Shown: positions 1 to 11,694 of the stretch, in pieces
Layout of the letters: each line of letters begins with the position of its first letter
Position numbering within the stretch: the stretch's first letter is position 1
Source of the DNA: Osmia lignaria lignaria
Lineage: Eukaryota > Arthropoda > Insecta > Hymenoptera > Megachilidae
Reading direction: 5' to 3'
Assembly: GCF_051020975.1 (NCBI RefSeq)
Contig: NC_135043.1
Span: 11,408,001-11,472,000, forward strand
DNA: 64,000 nucleotides
Position numbers and translations under genes: made by a program
The notes under the pieces: model-generated
Told to the model about the DNA's origin: nothing
Databases searched by the model: none
Seen by the model: only the letters and a program-made list of their open reading frames with translations

Positions 1-380
1 CAAAGATTGATCTTGTGTCTGACTACACACACGCAAAAAATTCACCAGAGAGTTTTTTATCATAACTAAAGTTTGGCAAATTGTAAAATTTGAATCATTG
101 AATCTAACATGTTTTTACAAGATACCTACGCATCTGTTAGTTCCAAGGAATCTAAAAAAATATAATTGAAGACTAGAAATATTTAATTATTCTAAAAGTT
201 TCAAATTGGCCATTTTCTACTATTATCCTTTCAATTCCCTGAATGTAATAAATATTTCATTAATCACGGTGAAAATCGATCGTACGATTTCGCGAATCAT
301 TCATGAAGATGTCCATTTTATAAAATCGCAACGATTTAGCAAAGCGATTAAAGGACGAATGCAAGCCAAGCCAGTGTATG

Positions 381-413
381 TACATACATACATACATACA
401 TACATACATACAT
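381..413. repeat. TACA tetranucleotide microsatellite
   Basis: About eight perfect copies of TACA in the PACS intron. A TATG tract in the opposite sense lies 1.4 kb to the right. Confidence 0.95.
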
Positions 414-1831
414 CGTTTCATTTAGCTCATTTAAATGGCGAACTTGAGCATCTGTTGGCGACCAACAGGTGGACAGCACAACGAACTGAGCCACGTAAAT
501 GAGCCATAATGCTTCATGTATCTTACGAAACGTTAATGGTACTTTGTATCGGTAAATTACTTCGTCGATGGTAATTGCGGCCTTTTAACCTCGACCAATT
601 TGGAACGTTAATTAAAACGACCAACATTTGCGTGGAGATCCGAAACGAACCTGTTCAAAAGAATTGCGAGATCGCCTACGCCTACGCGATTTTTTTTAAC
701 TAATTGTAAATCATTTATGATGTACTTAACCCTTTGAAATCTTCTGGTACGCTCGCGATCAAATAGAGTGAACATTAATATCAAATCGCGAGTATACGCA
801 TATCGTATGTACTGACACTGATCACTTAATATGTGACTGATATGATTTTTTTCACTTGTAAAATGATATGAATTGATAACATTTTTTCATTATCTTTTAT
901 TTTAACTTTCAAATTAACTTTCCTCCATTATCTATCTATAAAACTGCAACTCATCCGTTTTTTATCAAATAAAATTTCTTCATCATGAATCATTCAAGTG
1001 ATTCTGAAGTGTATAATTATCATCAACAAAGCCATTATATGAGTGATCTCCACGAGAAAATCGTGCTAAATGCTTATTTAACACATTTTCATATTAGAAG
1101 AAATTGGTGAAAACTATGAATTCTTTCTGTTTTCAAAAAATACAAATTATGACAAATCTGACTGATCGATTTCAAAACAACAATGTTTTTCAAATACCTA
1201 AGCTAAATACACGAAAACGCACTGCCCTCCGTACAAATAAAACGATTGAAATTCAAATACGATTTAAAACAAGATATTTGTTATATGTATGTCGCGAAAA
1301 ATATAAGTATTACTTTCAGTTCAATTTTGCTTGAATGAAAAATATATTTTCTTCAAATCATCTCTACTCGACCCTTCAAAATCCCCTTATAAGAAAGAAG
1401 GATCTAATCCGTTCTGAAGAAAACATAACGACAGTGTTTAACATTAATATTCTACTCTACAATTAGTATCTAATTATAATTTATTATGTTAGGTGTTAAC
1501 CCATTACAATCTTACATTAATACAATTAAGTAAGTATGTAAAATTTATTCAATCATTTTTAATTAGCTAAAATGAATATTATGTTTCTTTATGAAATTCA
1601 TGCTTCACCCAAATGTGACTGATCAAAGTGTTGAGAGGATATATGAATACGCTGCGCTGGAATTACGCAGATATAAATTACGTACTAAGGAATTGCGTTA
1701 CAGGCAATACGATAAAGTGATTGATACGCAATAAGAACACCTTTATCACGAAGGGCTTGCAATAAGATACAAGACTATCCAGCTGTTGCGTAATTAAATT
1801 ACAAGCATATTTAAACATCTTCAACACGTCT

Positions 1832-1834
<3 letters not shown>

Positions 1835-1863
<29 letters not shown>

Positions 1864-1870
1864 TGTATGT
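1835..1870. repeat. TATG tetranucleotide microsatellite
   Basis: Nine perfect copies of a TATG-type unit, the complement of the TACA tract at 381-413. Confidence 0.95.
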
Positions 1871-3377
1871 ACACCTTGATAATTGAAAAAAAGAACCAAC
1901 ACTTTTTACATACATATGAGATCGAGGACGGTATTTTTAACACAAATTCGAAACGTTTGTGATGAGTTCACATCTAGCATAATTACGCACTAATCAAATT
2001 AATTTTAAAACAAATCTTGATTGACCCAGATTTAATAATTGATAGGCAAGTTAAAATATTTATTATTTTATGTAAAGAATTAATGGAATTAATAAAAGAA
2101 TTGTAATTATAAAAAAATATAATAATTACTGAAAATACTAGAGCTACCAAGGAAGTAAAAATTACTTTTCAAATATTTCCTTATATATTACTCATTTTTA
2201 TAACATTTTATTTTCTAAAACTTTCCCTTACTTCTATAGAAATACACACATGATCAATATTGTACATCTGCTTTCTCCTTTCCACTTGTGTTTTTTTTTT
2301 TAACAATAACATGTCTATGTTAATTTACTTAATAATATATGATTAATAAAAATCATATATGTAGATAAAGCTTTCTTATCAAATTCTGGAGCAGATCCAA
2401 CGCTTTTTCTACTATTTTATTTTCAATTTCGAAAACAAAATGCAATATTTATCTACATAATTTTTTATAATTGCAGCGTTTTACTCCAGTGCAAAACTCT
2501 CCAATCAAAACGGGAATTTTGTTTAGAAATTAACACCGCAAACACGAGTTGGTGATTTTCAAATAAAACTGCCTCTCTATTGAAATGCTGCTTAATTAAA
2601 ATCTCAACGCCAAACGTTTGCACGAAACTAAATGAAAAAATTGATTTTCGAAAATAACTTCAACAAATCGTACGCTTCCTGTTCCGATTGCTGTGAATTA
2701 AATCCGATGATTTTACAGTGTAGAAAAGCGGAAAATGAACTCGTCCGAACAACAAAAAGGGAAGAAAAATCGATTGTCGCCAAGTTCGCGATATCTAAAT
2801 CAATCCTTGTTAACGATATTTGAATGCTTTTCAATATAATCCAAATACCGAACAATTTATATTTTTTCAAAGTTTCATGCTTAATAAATAGGAAAATAAT
2901 GTAACGATGACAATTCGTGAAAGCGTAGAATGATTATGCGTGCTGCATCGTTAAGGTGAAACCGACAACAGCTTTTTCCGCGGTAAATTTTCCGTCCACG
3001 TCTGAATATTCATTGACCTTAAACGTATGAAAGTGATTCGTTCGTAATAATTACATCATGATACACTGATACACGGAGGCCGAGATCAAACGAATAAGCC
3101 CAAACAAAACAGGGTATAACATTGACAGGACATCATTTATCCAAGAATCGAGAATTACGCTGGAAATTTGATAACCTAACGCATGCACGCATAACATATA
3201 CGGTATTTGTTTGACTAGTCGGTTGTTTCATTTGTGCCTAACCATCTAGACCGGAAGATCGCACAAATCCCCGGCAGTAAAGTGACGACACTGGACACAG
3301 ATGATACTTAATTCTCATTTTATTTACCACTTCAGTTAGTTTTATTTACTTTTATCCTATTAAAGTGTCATACGTAA

Positions 3378-3398
3378 AAATAATAATAATAATAATAA
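3378..3398. repeat. AAT trinucleotide microsatellite
   Basis: About seven copies of AAT between the PACS exon and the AT-rich part of its intron. Confidence 0.9.
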
Positions 3399-3807
3399 AT
3401 AGAAAGGAAATTGATACAGATCGAACAATACCGGCAACGTAATGACGCTGTGAAAATATAAACCGAGATAGGATTCGCGTTTGGTGATCTGTCACGTCCG
3501 ACTGACAGCTAGCATCCTACGATAGACAGAGCGCGCCACGCAGTCCTGAACAGACACACGCAGCTCAAATAAGCTGTGGTGTGTATGTTATAAAAGAAAC
3601 AAGTTAACCCGATGCAAGGTGAAAACGATACACGACGACAGGCACCCCTGAGCCAAGGGTGCGAACGGAAAAATACGACTAATCCTGGAAAAAAGGGCGT
3701 GTGAATGCCCGCCGAATGTCTGGCGTCCGCCGTGACACCGAGTAACAAGAGGGATAGCGCACGAAACACGAGAATTAGGCGGAAATCAAAGACGGTTTAT
3801 CGATTAC

Positions 3808-3911
3808 CTGGGTATACAGTTCGGTGCTGTGCGATCCACTTCCCAAGTGGCAAACAGCTTCATGGGAACGGGCCGGGTGGCCGGGGCTGTCGTCTTCGTA
3901 CGCTCCGCCAT
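3808..3911 (-). CDS. PACS: PACS (phosphofurin acidic cluster sorting protein), first coding exon
   Basis: Seen: on the minus strand an ATG in a strong start context (CAAAAATGG) at 3911 opens 34 codons plus two bases and ends in a CAG|GTAATC donor at 3808/3807. The peptide begins MAER and contains RPVPMKLFATWEVDR followed by APNCIPR. Known: PACS-1 and PACS-2 begin their furin-binding region with PVPMNLFATWEVDG, then CVPRLCSL, so this is an almost residue-for-residue match; PACS-2 also starts MAER. PACS proteins bind acidic clusters in the tails of furin and other cargo, connect them to AP-1/AP-3 or COPI, and sort them between Golgi, endosomes, ER and mitochondria. The Drosophila relative is KrT95D. 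The exon ends in the middle of the Arg codon before the conserved LCSL, so the next exon must begin in phase 2. That exon and the rest of the gene are outside the window. The YIF1 stop codon lies about 0.5 kb upstream in the transcriptional sense. Confidence 0.88.
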
Positions 3912-4140
3912 TTTTGGCCCGTCGACCCACAGAAACAATCACTACACCTTCTATTCACCACGGCTCGCGGCTGACTGACTGACTAAGCCCGCTCGTGGCG
4001 CCGTACAAGCGCTTTCGTGAGCCGACGAAGAAACACGGAAACGCACGAAGACGCCCTTCGGAGAATCTTCCGATTGAGCGGGAATTATGTATGTACATTC
4101 CCACAATGAAAACCAACGAAACGATGCAATCAATAATATC
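3912..4140 (-). promoter_or_regulatory. Probable 5' UTR and promoter of PACS
   Basis: This is a CpG-rich block immediately upstream of the PACS start codon on the minus strand, ending abruptly in AT-rich DNA near 4140. It has no TATA box that I can place with confidence, as is usual for broadly expressed insect genes. The transcription start is not determined. Bases 4141-4431, between this block and the YIF1 stop, are AT-rich and hold only the YIF1 3' end. Confidence 0.5.
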
Positions 4141-4332
4141 TCTTTTATGAATATATTTTAAAACTTATTTTACTTTAGACAAAAAAACGATGTGATTGAA
4201 CAATATTATTAAAGTTTAACAAAAGACGAAATATATATATTTTACTTTAGATTTTTAATTACACTCCAAATAAACATATTATTTAAAGATAATAAAAAAT
4301 CATTCAACAAACGATTTTTGTTGGAGTATTTT

Positions 4333-4338
4333 TTTATT
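4333..4338 (-). terminator. Likely polyadenylation signal of YIF1
   Basis: AATAAA on the minus strand, about 95 bases past the YIF1 stop codon and before the PACS promoter block. Similar AT-rich hexamers exist further on, so the cleavage site is not certain. Confidence 0.5.
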
Positions 4339-4431
4339 ACAAAAATGCCAAGTGACATGAATAATCAAATAAATATACACAATTCGTTCTGTTATAACAT
4401 TTTTTTCCAATTGCTTTTCATTGATCATTGA

Positions 4432-5863
4432 TTAAAGTAAGTGATACGATAACCACCACATTAAAATAGGCTGAATTCCCGCTACAAATAGTATAAAATA
4501 GAGTCTCCTTTTATTACCAGAAGCGGTGTACGAGCTATGATTCTGTGGAATGACCCTTAACTTTAATGATCGCATAAGGAAAAATGCTAAAGATGCACTA
4601 AAGTACAGCAATATGAAATAATAGCCGAATTTCCGAAACAATAACGATACTACAAGAGCTGCATTAATACCGACATACTTGTAACCGCAATAAGCCAGTA
4701 AATCCAATGTTGAAAGACTTGTTTCAAGACTCATTATGTAAAGAGTCACAGTATGCACCAGTAATTCTATAATTCCCCATGCGAGAGCAGAGCTAGCTAA
4801 AATACCTAACTGCTCATGACTAAACCGTTCCTGAGTTCCTAAAACTAACCCAGCCATAACTATGTATGTTAAAAACGCCATTGTTGGAATATACATGTCT
4901 GGTGCATTTTTCTCATAACGTGGTTGCAATGGTACATCTTGTTCATACTTCACTGACCAGTCCTGTTAGAAAGTTCTATTATTTACATCTGTTCCAAAGT
5001 GATTAATTGATCACTTATTAAACCTAAGATACTTACTTTATGAGTAAATGGAAAGAACAGCAGAGCTAATTTTGTGAAAACATAATTTGTGTCAACTGCA
5101 AAATAATACTTAAGAGCTGTAACTGGCACAAATTTTTCAAGTTGTTGCTTTCCTGATCCCACCAAAGCATTTCCATATTGTACAGCCATGTTTGTAACTA
5201 CAGGCTGTGCCAATAATTGTGTTGCAAATTCTTGTGATAAATATTGTTCTCCATGACCTTCGTTAGCAGGGTATGGCGAATTTTGTACTGGTGGTGTGTT
5301 AAAACCATATGGTAGTGGCTGTTGCTCTGGTACATTAAAACCATATTCAGGAACCATACCACCATTGTTCATTGGAACCTAAAAGATAGATTTGAGAAAA
5401 ATATTTTGCATTTAATAATAAGTTATTTCCATACCATTGATCCCTATTAAATTTTACCTGTTGGTTATACATGTATGAACTTTGCGGCATTGATGTAGGA
5501 GCAGATAAACCAGCAGATGGATCCAATAACCTTTTTGGTTTTCCTATTAAATACATTAATTATGTAAGCAAATTTGTACAACAATATGAAACAATATGCA
5601 AATATAACATCATTTTAAGATTTATTTTTTAAATACAGTAGTCAACACTATAACCTCTGTGTGATATTTTACAACATTATATTTTATATAACCATACCTT
5701 CCCTTAAGAAAGATTATTCTAAATCATTACAATTAATTTTGTTAATAATAATTATCAAAAATATCAAATCCAAAACTATAAATTACAATTAAAAACGTAA
5801 GGTGACATAACACTTTCGTTAATCAAAGAACTTACCTCTTCGTGCACTTGAATTGTAATTCAT
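4432..5863 (-). CDS. YIF1: YIF1, ER-Golgi transport membrane protein
   Basis: Seen: four minus-strand exons, 5863-5836, 5543-5458, 5378-5037 and 4962-4432, all with GT..AG borders and phases that add up, give a 328-residue protein. Residues 1-150 are a Gln/Pro/Gly/Tyr-rich cytosolic region. Residues 151-154 are HKDW, joined across the last intron and followed by YEQD and APDMYIPTMAFLTY, which are signatures of YIF1. The last exon carries about five hydrophobic spans (near LTYIVMAGLVLG, SALAWGIIELLVH, GINAALVVSLLF, YYFILLYFSASLAFF and ILFVAGIQPILMWWL). Known: YIF1 pairs with YIP1 in a Yip/Yif complex that binds prenylated Rab GTPases and supports COPII vesicle traffic and Golgi structure; length and topology fit human YIF1A/B. 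The start is the only ATG in frame ahead of a good donor (CGAAGAG|GTAAG). The gene is complete and shows no disruption. Confidence 0.95.
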
Positions 5864-7111
5864 GTTTATTCAATTAAACGCCAAAAACTTATTATTAAAA
5901 GACTTTAAATATTAATTACAATCGTATTGTTTACAGGTTGAGACCCGGCTATTTGTAGAACGACAATCGAAAACAATTCATTCTACACGTCGCCATATCT
6001 CGTCATTCGGCAAAGTCTCCCACTCTCTCATCTTAGTTTTGTCATCCTAAATATTTAGATGTTCTTATGTTGTTCTAATTAATATGTTATTTTATTAAAC
6101 AATTGTATTTAATTTGAATATTTATTTCAAATAATAAATAAATAAATTTCAATGCATATACTATTCAGAAGCGTATATTTTTTAGTAGGAGGTATGTACT
6201 TATTTTAAAATAAGGATATTTTTATTAAATTACAAGTGAGTAATATAATATTGTCTTCTTTTTTAAATGACTTAATTTCCATCTGGCTAAATGTCGCACT
6301 ATTATTTCTACCACCTACATATGTATTTACATAGATATCACTTTCTGAAATCACAGACGAAATAAATGATTTCCATAGTGATATCTATACCGCAGTTCAC
6401 CAGAGTCCATAACTACGAAAAGACCAATTTTCGTTCTTTGCGCATCTCTAGTACGCATCTTCGTCCTGATTGGCGATACTCCCAAACGAAGTGGAAAGCG
6501 ATTAGCTGAGAGCTCGCTACGTTCCCCCACCATCTTTCAATCTGCGCGTCGCAGTTATGGACTCTGGTGAACTGCGGTGTATAAAAACAATAACTTAAAG
6601 CCCATCTTTTTATGTAAATTGTTTTTCTAGGAGAACGTGTTTTTATTGGTTCATATAATAAAAATTGATTTTAATCTTTGATAAAATTGAAAGTATGCGA
6701 ATTGACAAACGTCATTCATGAAATAAAATCATGCAAATACCTTTAACTTTTGTTAGTGAAAACTTACAGTATTCAGCAGTATTGTGAAATGAATAATTGA
6801 GGTTAATAAAGCAATTTGTTTTATTAGTTTTAAATGACATCTAAAATATTTCAAAAAATTTTATATTAGTTATGTATCGTTTCTAGTAAAAAAAAGTTTT
6901 TCTTTCAATTAATATAGATAATTTATACTTATTTATTACCTTGATCCTGAGGTTTAACCTTAAATAAATATCTCATTAAAATTATAATGTGTAAGTATAT
7001 GTAATATTAAATGTAACTTATTTTTAACATTAAAATAGTAATTTGATAATTTGTTAATATAAGAGGATGTTAATGCAAATTTTTTTTTTTTAATATTTCA
7101 GCTTTTTCATT
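5864..7111. other. Region between the YIF1 and zinc-finger starts
   Basis: YIF1 (leftward) and the zinc-finger gene (rightward) are divergent, so this 1.25 kb must hold both promoters. Bases 5864-6010 are the less AT-rich part and are the likely YIF1 5' UTR and promoter. A foldback element occupies 6390-6577. A pyrimidine tract ending in TTTCAG at 7101, eleven bases before the zinc-finger ATG, indicates a 5' UTR intron, so that gene's first exon is noncoding and probably lies somewhere in 6580-7000. I cannot place it. Confidence 0.5.
6390..6577. mobile_element. MITE-like foldback element with perfect 25-bp inverted ends
   Basis: Left arm 6390-6414 starts CCGCAGTTCACCAGAGTCC and right arm 6553-6577 is its exact reverse complement over 25 bp. 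The 138-bp interior is CpG-rich and has no coding capacity, unlike the AT-rich flanks. TATA occurs directly left of the left arm (6386-6389) and two bases outside the right arm (6580-6583). This would suit a TA target duplication of the Tc1/mariner or similar class, but the duplication is not clean. It could instead be a fixed palindromic regulatory element, since it sits between two divergent promoters. No transposase is present. Confidence 0.6.
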
Positions 7112-9772
7112 ATGGATACATTAAAGAGTATATTAATATGTCGTTTATGTGGGGTTAATATTATAGAAGGAAAATGTAAAAACATCTTTGAAGAATCAGC
7201 TGATTTGGTACAAAAAATAAAAGAAACATTACCAATTTCAGTATGTTAATATACTTTAGTATACATTAAGAATACATATACATAAATATGATATATTTAG
7301 TACCAATATATAAAAGAGCTTTTTAATTAATGTTACTTTGAATGACTGTTACAGATATCTATAGATGATAATGGTTCAAAACATCTCTGCTTGCCATGTT
7401 ACAACAAAATTATCCTCCATTATAAATTTATCCAAGAAGTAGTGGAACATTCTAAGAAACTTGAAAATACATCACAAATAAAATCTTTTCTTGATTTATC
7501 CAAAGAAATAACAGACTTCTCAAAAATTCATAGCGATGCTGTATATACATGCCCAAACTGCAATGTAGGTTTAATGATTTTATTAGTTAGTAATGCACAA
7601 GGCTGTGATTATACTTTTCAAATCTCATTAGCTATGGTAAATCATTCTGAAAAAAAGCATGTTATACAAGAAAAGAATATTGAGATACATAAAAACTTAA
7701 TACATTTCAGTAATGCTAAGAGCAATATGTATTTGAAACATGAAAACCAAACAGCTTCTGAAGATGTTGAAAATGTTCCTAATTTAATAAGTCTTACATT
7801 ACCTGTATTACAGCCAGAAGAAAATATAAGTTATATTAATGTGTTATCTAATAAAGAAAATGCAGAAACTGAAGAATGGAAGAAACAGAAAAGAAAATTC
7901 AAGGAATCTAATTGTTACAACCATTCTACTCGCCCGTCAAAGATATCGTGTACATCTAATGAGAATTTACTGAACTGTGATTATGATTCTACAGATCAGT
8001 TAGTAAAAACTGAGCATGAAAGTGATAATGCTTATTGGTTAGATAGCGAGACTGATTGTAAAAGTGGAAAAGATGAATATATGACTGAATTGCAAGATAT
8101 TGTATTAGAAAAAGATGATGCACAAGAAGAAGACTTAGATGATACATATAAATCTTGTTTAAAATATGAATGCAAATTATGTGGTGCACGTTATCTTTCA
8201 CATTTAAAATATGAATTTCATATGGAGAGACATAAAACAGGTAAAATATGTAAATACGAATGTACAGTATGCGATAAAGAAACAACTAGTGAAAATTTGT
8301 TATGGGATCACTATTTTCACACTCATAAAAGTTCACAACGTTATATTTGCTTAGAATGTGGCAAATTATTTACTAAACGGTCTAGATTGAATTGTCATCA
8401 AAAAAATTATAAACATTGTGGTATGAAACAAATACAAGTTGATACGAATAAAGACATCGCTAATGAAGATTTTGTACAAAAGGTAATAGAAACGGCCAAC
8501 CAAGAAAAAGTTTCTGTAAACTGTAATCTCTGTGGTAAATTAATTTCAAACCTAGATCCCGATGCTATTAATGATTTAGTTACATGCGTTGATTGTGAAG
8601 ATTCTACACTTTCTTTAATGGTAGATGGAAATGAGACTAAAGTAATCTCTCCGCGACAATATCACTGTTCTAAATGTCCTAAACACTTTGTACGAAAAGA
8701 ACGATTAGAATTCCATGAAATGAGACATAATGAAAATATGAATGAATTTGTTTGTAGTACTTGTGGAAAGGATTTTAGAGCAGAAAATTCTTTGTATGAA
8801 CACTATCTCTTTGTTCATAAAGGAGCAAGACCTCATATCTGTGAATTGTGTGGTAAATCATTCCAATTAAAGGCCAGATTAAAAGAACACCACAGAATTC
8901 ATACAGGTGAAAGACCATATCAGTGTGATATCTGTGGTCAACGATGCAGAACTACAAACGCCTTAAAACTTCATAGAAAAATTCACTTTTCCCATAATAG
9001 ATATACTTGCAATGTCTGCAACAAATCGTTTAGTAAAAAACAAAATATGAATGAACATTTAGAAAAGCATTGGAAAAATGATAAAAGTGTAACATTACCA
9101 CAACTGTTTACGTGTCCGATTTGTTTAGAAGATTTTCCGACGTATCGAATGTTGAAATACCATATGACAGAAATCCATGAAATAAATAATCAGGATCCAA
9201 TTCTAACTAAACAGAAACCATGGTATGAATGTAGTGAATGTCATGAGAAGTTTAAGCATCAGATGTCCTTGAAAGCGCATAAAGAGAGAATACACGAAGG
9301 AAGAGTAGATCCAAATTATCAGTGTGACACTTGTAACGCTACTTATAGAGTAAAACAACTTCTAGTAAATCATATTAAAAGTAAACATAATGGTGAAAGA
9401 CGTTATAAGTGTGCACAGTGTGAAAAAGGGTTTAATGACACAAAATCTTTATATAACCATGTATTATTACATACTGGTAAAAAACCATTTGTTTGTGAAT
9501 ATTGTAACATGAGTTTTAGGAGAAAAGATTCTAGAGATCATCATCGTAGGAAACATACAGGTGAACAACCTTATCAATGCCCTGACTGTGGTGAATCATT
9601 TTCTACCTATAATAATAGATCGAAACACCGAAAACGAGAACACGGGAAAGATCCTGAATGTCCTGAGTGTAGAGAAAAATGTAGTAATCAACAAGAAATT
9701 AGAATTCATTTAAATAAACATCTTGGAGAAAAATTGAAAAAATTAAAGAATTCAAAAGCTGAAAAGACATAG
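7112..9772 (+). CDS. ZAD-type C2H2 zinc-finger protein, about 15 fingers
   Basis: Seen: exon 1 is 7112-7240 (43 codons, donor TCA|GTATGT) and exon 2 is 7355-9772, giving 848 residues. The N-terminus has C10-R-L-C13 and C55-L-P-C58 spaced as in a zinc-finger-associated domain (ZAD), the arthropod dimerisation module; the intron splits this domain, as is common in the family. An acidic, low-complexity linker follows (about residues 85-305). Classical C2H2 fingers run from about residue 314 to 832, in two groups: three fingers, then a spacer holding two extra Cys pairs (CNLC and CVDC), then about twelve more. Linkers of the TGERPY or TGEQPY type occur only in places, so several fingers may not bind DNA in register. 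Known: ZAD proteins are nuclear, sequence-specific DNA binders and often insulator or germline factors, greatly expanded in insects. The ortholog cannot be named from sequence alone. ATG 7112 is the first in frame after the acceptor at 7101. Confidence 0.92.
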
Positions 9773-10280
9773 CTTAAAAATTACATCCCACTAAAATTAC
9801 ATTGCTCTTAAATAGAGTGAAATCTTGATTATTTAATGGAATTTAAATGATTTAAAAAATTAAAATGTACCGATTAATTAATACATAGAAAGATTATACA
9901 TATGTATTATGAATCGTACTTATTGGTACAGAAGAGTGTATAAAAATTTATATACATATCTTGCTGTTCAATTTCGCAAAAAATATAATGTAAAATTATA
10001 AAAATGTTTTGTCCTATATATATATATGTGTTTTTTCATTATAAAATATACATTTTTAATAAAATATATTAATTTATTGAACTGTTTTGTAAGAATAATT
10101 TTTAAATACTAATCGAATGTTACTGGCTCAAAACTTCATTAAAAATAAGTGATGTGTATAGAAATAAAACCTGTAATAAATAATGAATAAAACTATGTCA
10201 TATTATATTATTTATTCGTATTTTAGTTACAAAAATGATGGTTAATTAGTTTAGATACTAATAGAGGTTTCTAAAAACCG

Positions 10281-10336
10281 CTTCGTATGAAAACTTATCG
10301 TTAGCACCGATGCATGCGCATGGTTCTCATACGAAG
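10281..10336. repeat. Short hairpin-forming inverted repeat
   Basis: CTTCGTATGAAAAC at 10281-10294 pairs with GTTCTCATACGAAG at 10323-10336, 13 of 14 positions, around a 28-base loop containing ATGCATGCGCAT. Confidence 0.7.
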
Positions 10337-11499
10337 GTTATAGTCAAGGTACACGTGCAGTTCAGACAAATGTCAAAATTTAAATGGTTGCGCTTCTGCG
10401 TCCGATGTGGCGCTGTCTCGCAAAAATCAGGTGGTCGCATTTACCAGCTGTGAGATGCTGCCTTATACTTGGTACTACATATACATGTAACGATACTTTT
10501 AATTCCTGAAATTAAGAAAGTCAGTATTATTAACAATATGAAATTCCATCGAGTATTCATTTACTACTGGCAAATATCTTTGAAAGATTTTTAATTTTTT
10601 AAAAAATTAAAGAAAAATATGAACTAGGGAACTACTTTCTCGCGGAGTAATATCTGAAACCGTTCGAGCAAGTCAATATTTATTCTGATCTTTTGCCCGA
10701 ATTATAAATTTTTTTACTTATAAATTCGTATCAAATGAAAGTATTGCAATTTGGGAAGATGTTCGACATAAAATATTTTGAAAGTTTTGATTTTTTAAAC
10801 AGTTATTTAACTAAATAATTTTTGCGGAGGAATAATGTCGTGCTGCGATCGCATAGACGCAAGCCAGCATCGTTCATTGGCTGAAGGAAGCGAGCGATTC
10901 ACATGAACGTAACACACGTTCTTTTCTGCAAATACATATTCACTAACACTTATATACGATTTTCGTACACGATTCAGGACTGTACCTACTTTATACGATA
11001 CCCTATAAATCATTTGAAAAATTGTTTTACTTCCGGTCGTACAACAGTACAAGTTTAATATTATAAGTACTCATATTTATCCAAAACAATTCTACATAAA
11101 ACAGTGGTGATCTTTTACTTGTAGAAATTGAAAACTGAAACTCTTTATTATTAAATACCCTTTAATTTTGACGCACGGCAATATAAATTCATACATCATC
11201 ATCATCACCATATTACATATACCTGTATGTATGTATGTACATACACTACTCCGTTATTATACCGTTACCATTGTAAATTTTATTGTTACATACTTAGTTA
11301 ATTATTTTCAATGAAGTAAAATAATGATTTTACAAAAGTAATGTATCGGTAAGAAAGGAAAAATATGGAAAATCGTGTTCTAAGACTTGTACTTTAGAAA
11401 TACTATTGGAACTAACATATGACTACACGAAGAATAGTTTTTTAATTGAAAAAATAAGGATAGATCTCTGTAATAATATAATCGGGAAGAAATTGAGAT

Positions 11500-11694
11500 A
11501 AGTACGATCCTGGTTGCTCAGCATAAGTAGGGACGAAGGGAGAGGCAGGTTTGCACACACACCGGCGCAGAACGGAGAGCGAATTCACTCGCCGGCTCTC
11601 AACAAGAACGCGTCGACATATACACCGTGTTTCAACGTACTGAGGTGATATATTTGTTATTTATCCTACGGTCGAAGGCGAGTCAATCGTGAGA
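11500..11694 (+). promoter_or_regulatory. Promoter and 5' UTR of ENOPH1
   Basis: A CpG-rich block with GGCGCAG, CTCGCCGGCTCTC and ACGCGTCGAC elements, sharply distinct from the AT-rich DNA to its left and ending at the ENOPH1 ATG. No TATA box is evident. The exact start of transcription is unknown. Confidence 0.5.

Larger units (their letters stand above)
1..3807 (-). other. First intron of the PACS gene (3' part, runs off left edge)
   Basis: This stretch follows, in the minus-strand sense, the splice donor of the PACS first coding exon. It contains nothing I can match to the next PACS exon, which should encode the rest of the furin-binding region, so the intron probably extends beyond the window. 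The sequence is AT-rich, with two oppositely oriented TACA/TATG tetranucleotide tracts (381-413 and 1835-1870) and an AAT tract (3378-3398). Bases 3480-3807 are richer in CpG and may still belong to the promoter island. Open frames here are short and overlap on both strands, so I treat them as chance. Confidence 0.6.
9773..11694. other. Zinc-finger 3' end, then intergenic region to ENOPH1
   Basis: AT-rich sequence with several AATAAA hexamers that could end the zinc-finger mRNA (near 10056, 10163 and 10186). A short TA tract lies at 10015-10027. Near 10260-10480 the DNA becomes CpG-richer and holds a hairpin with 14-bp arms (10281-10294 and 10323-10336, one mismatch). Open frames near 10807-11052 show no protein-like features. 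Bases 11500-11694 form the ENOPH1 promoter block. Confidence 0.5.

Noticed and set aside
2628..2870. Complementary 63- and 80-codon frames on opposite strands
   Set aside because: Short, AT-driven and inside the PACS intron, with no splice or homology support.
7989..8285. A 98-codon minus-strand frame within the zinc-finger gene
   Set aside because: Shadow of the zinc-finger coding sequence, rich in His, Tyr and Ile, with no features of its own.
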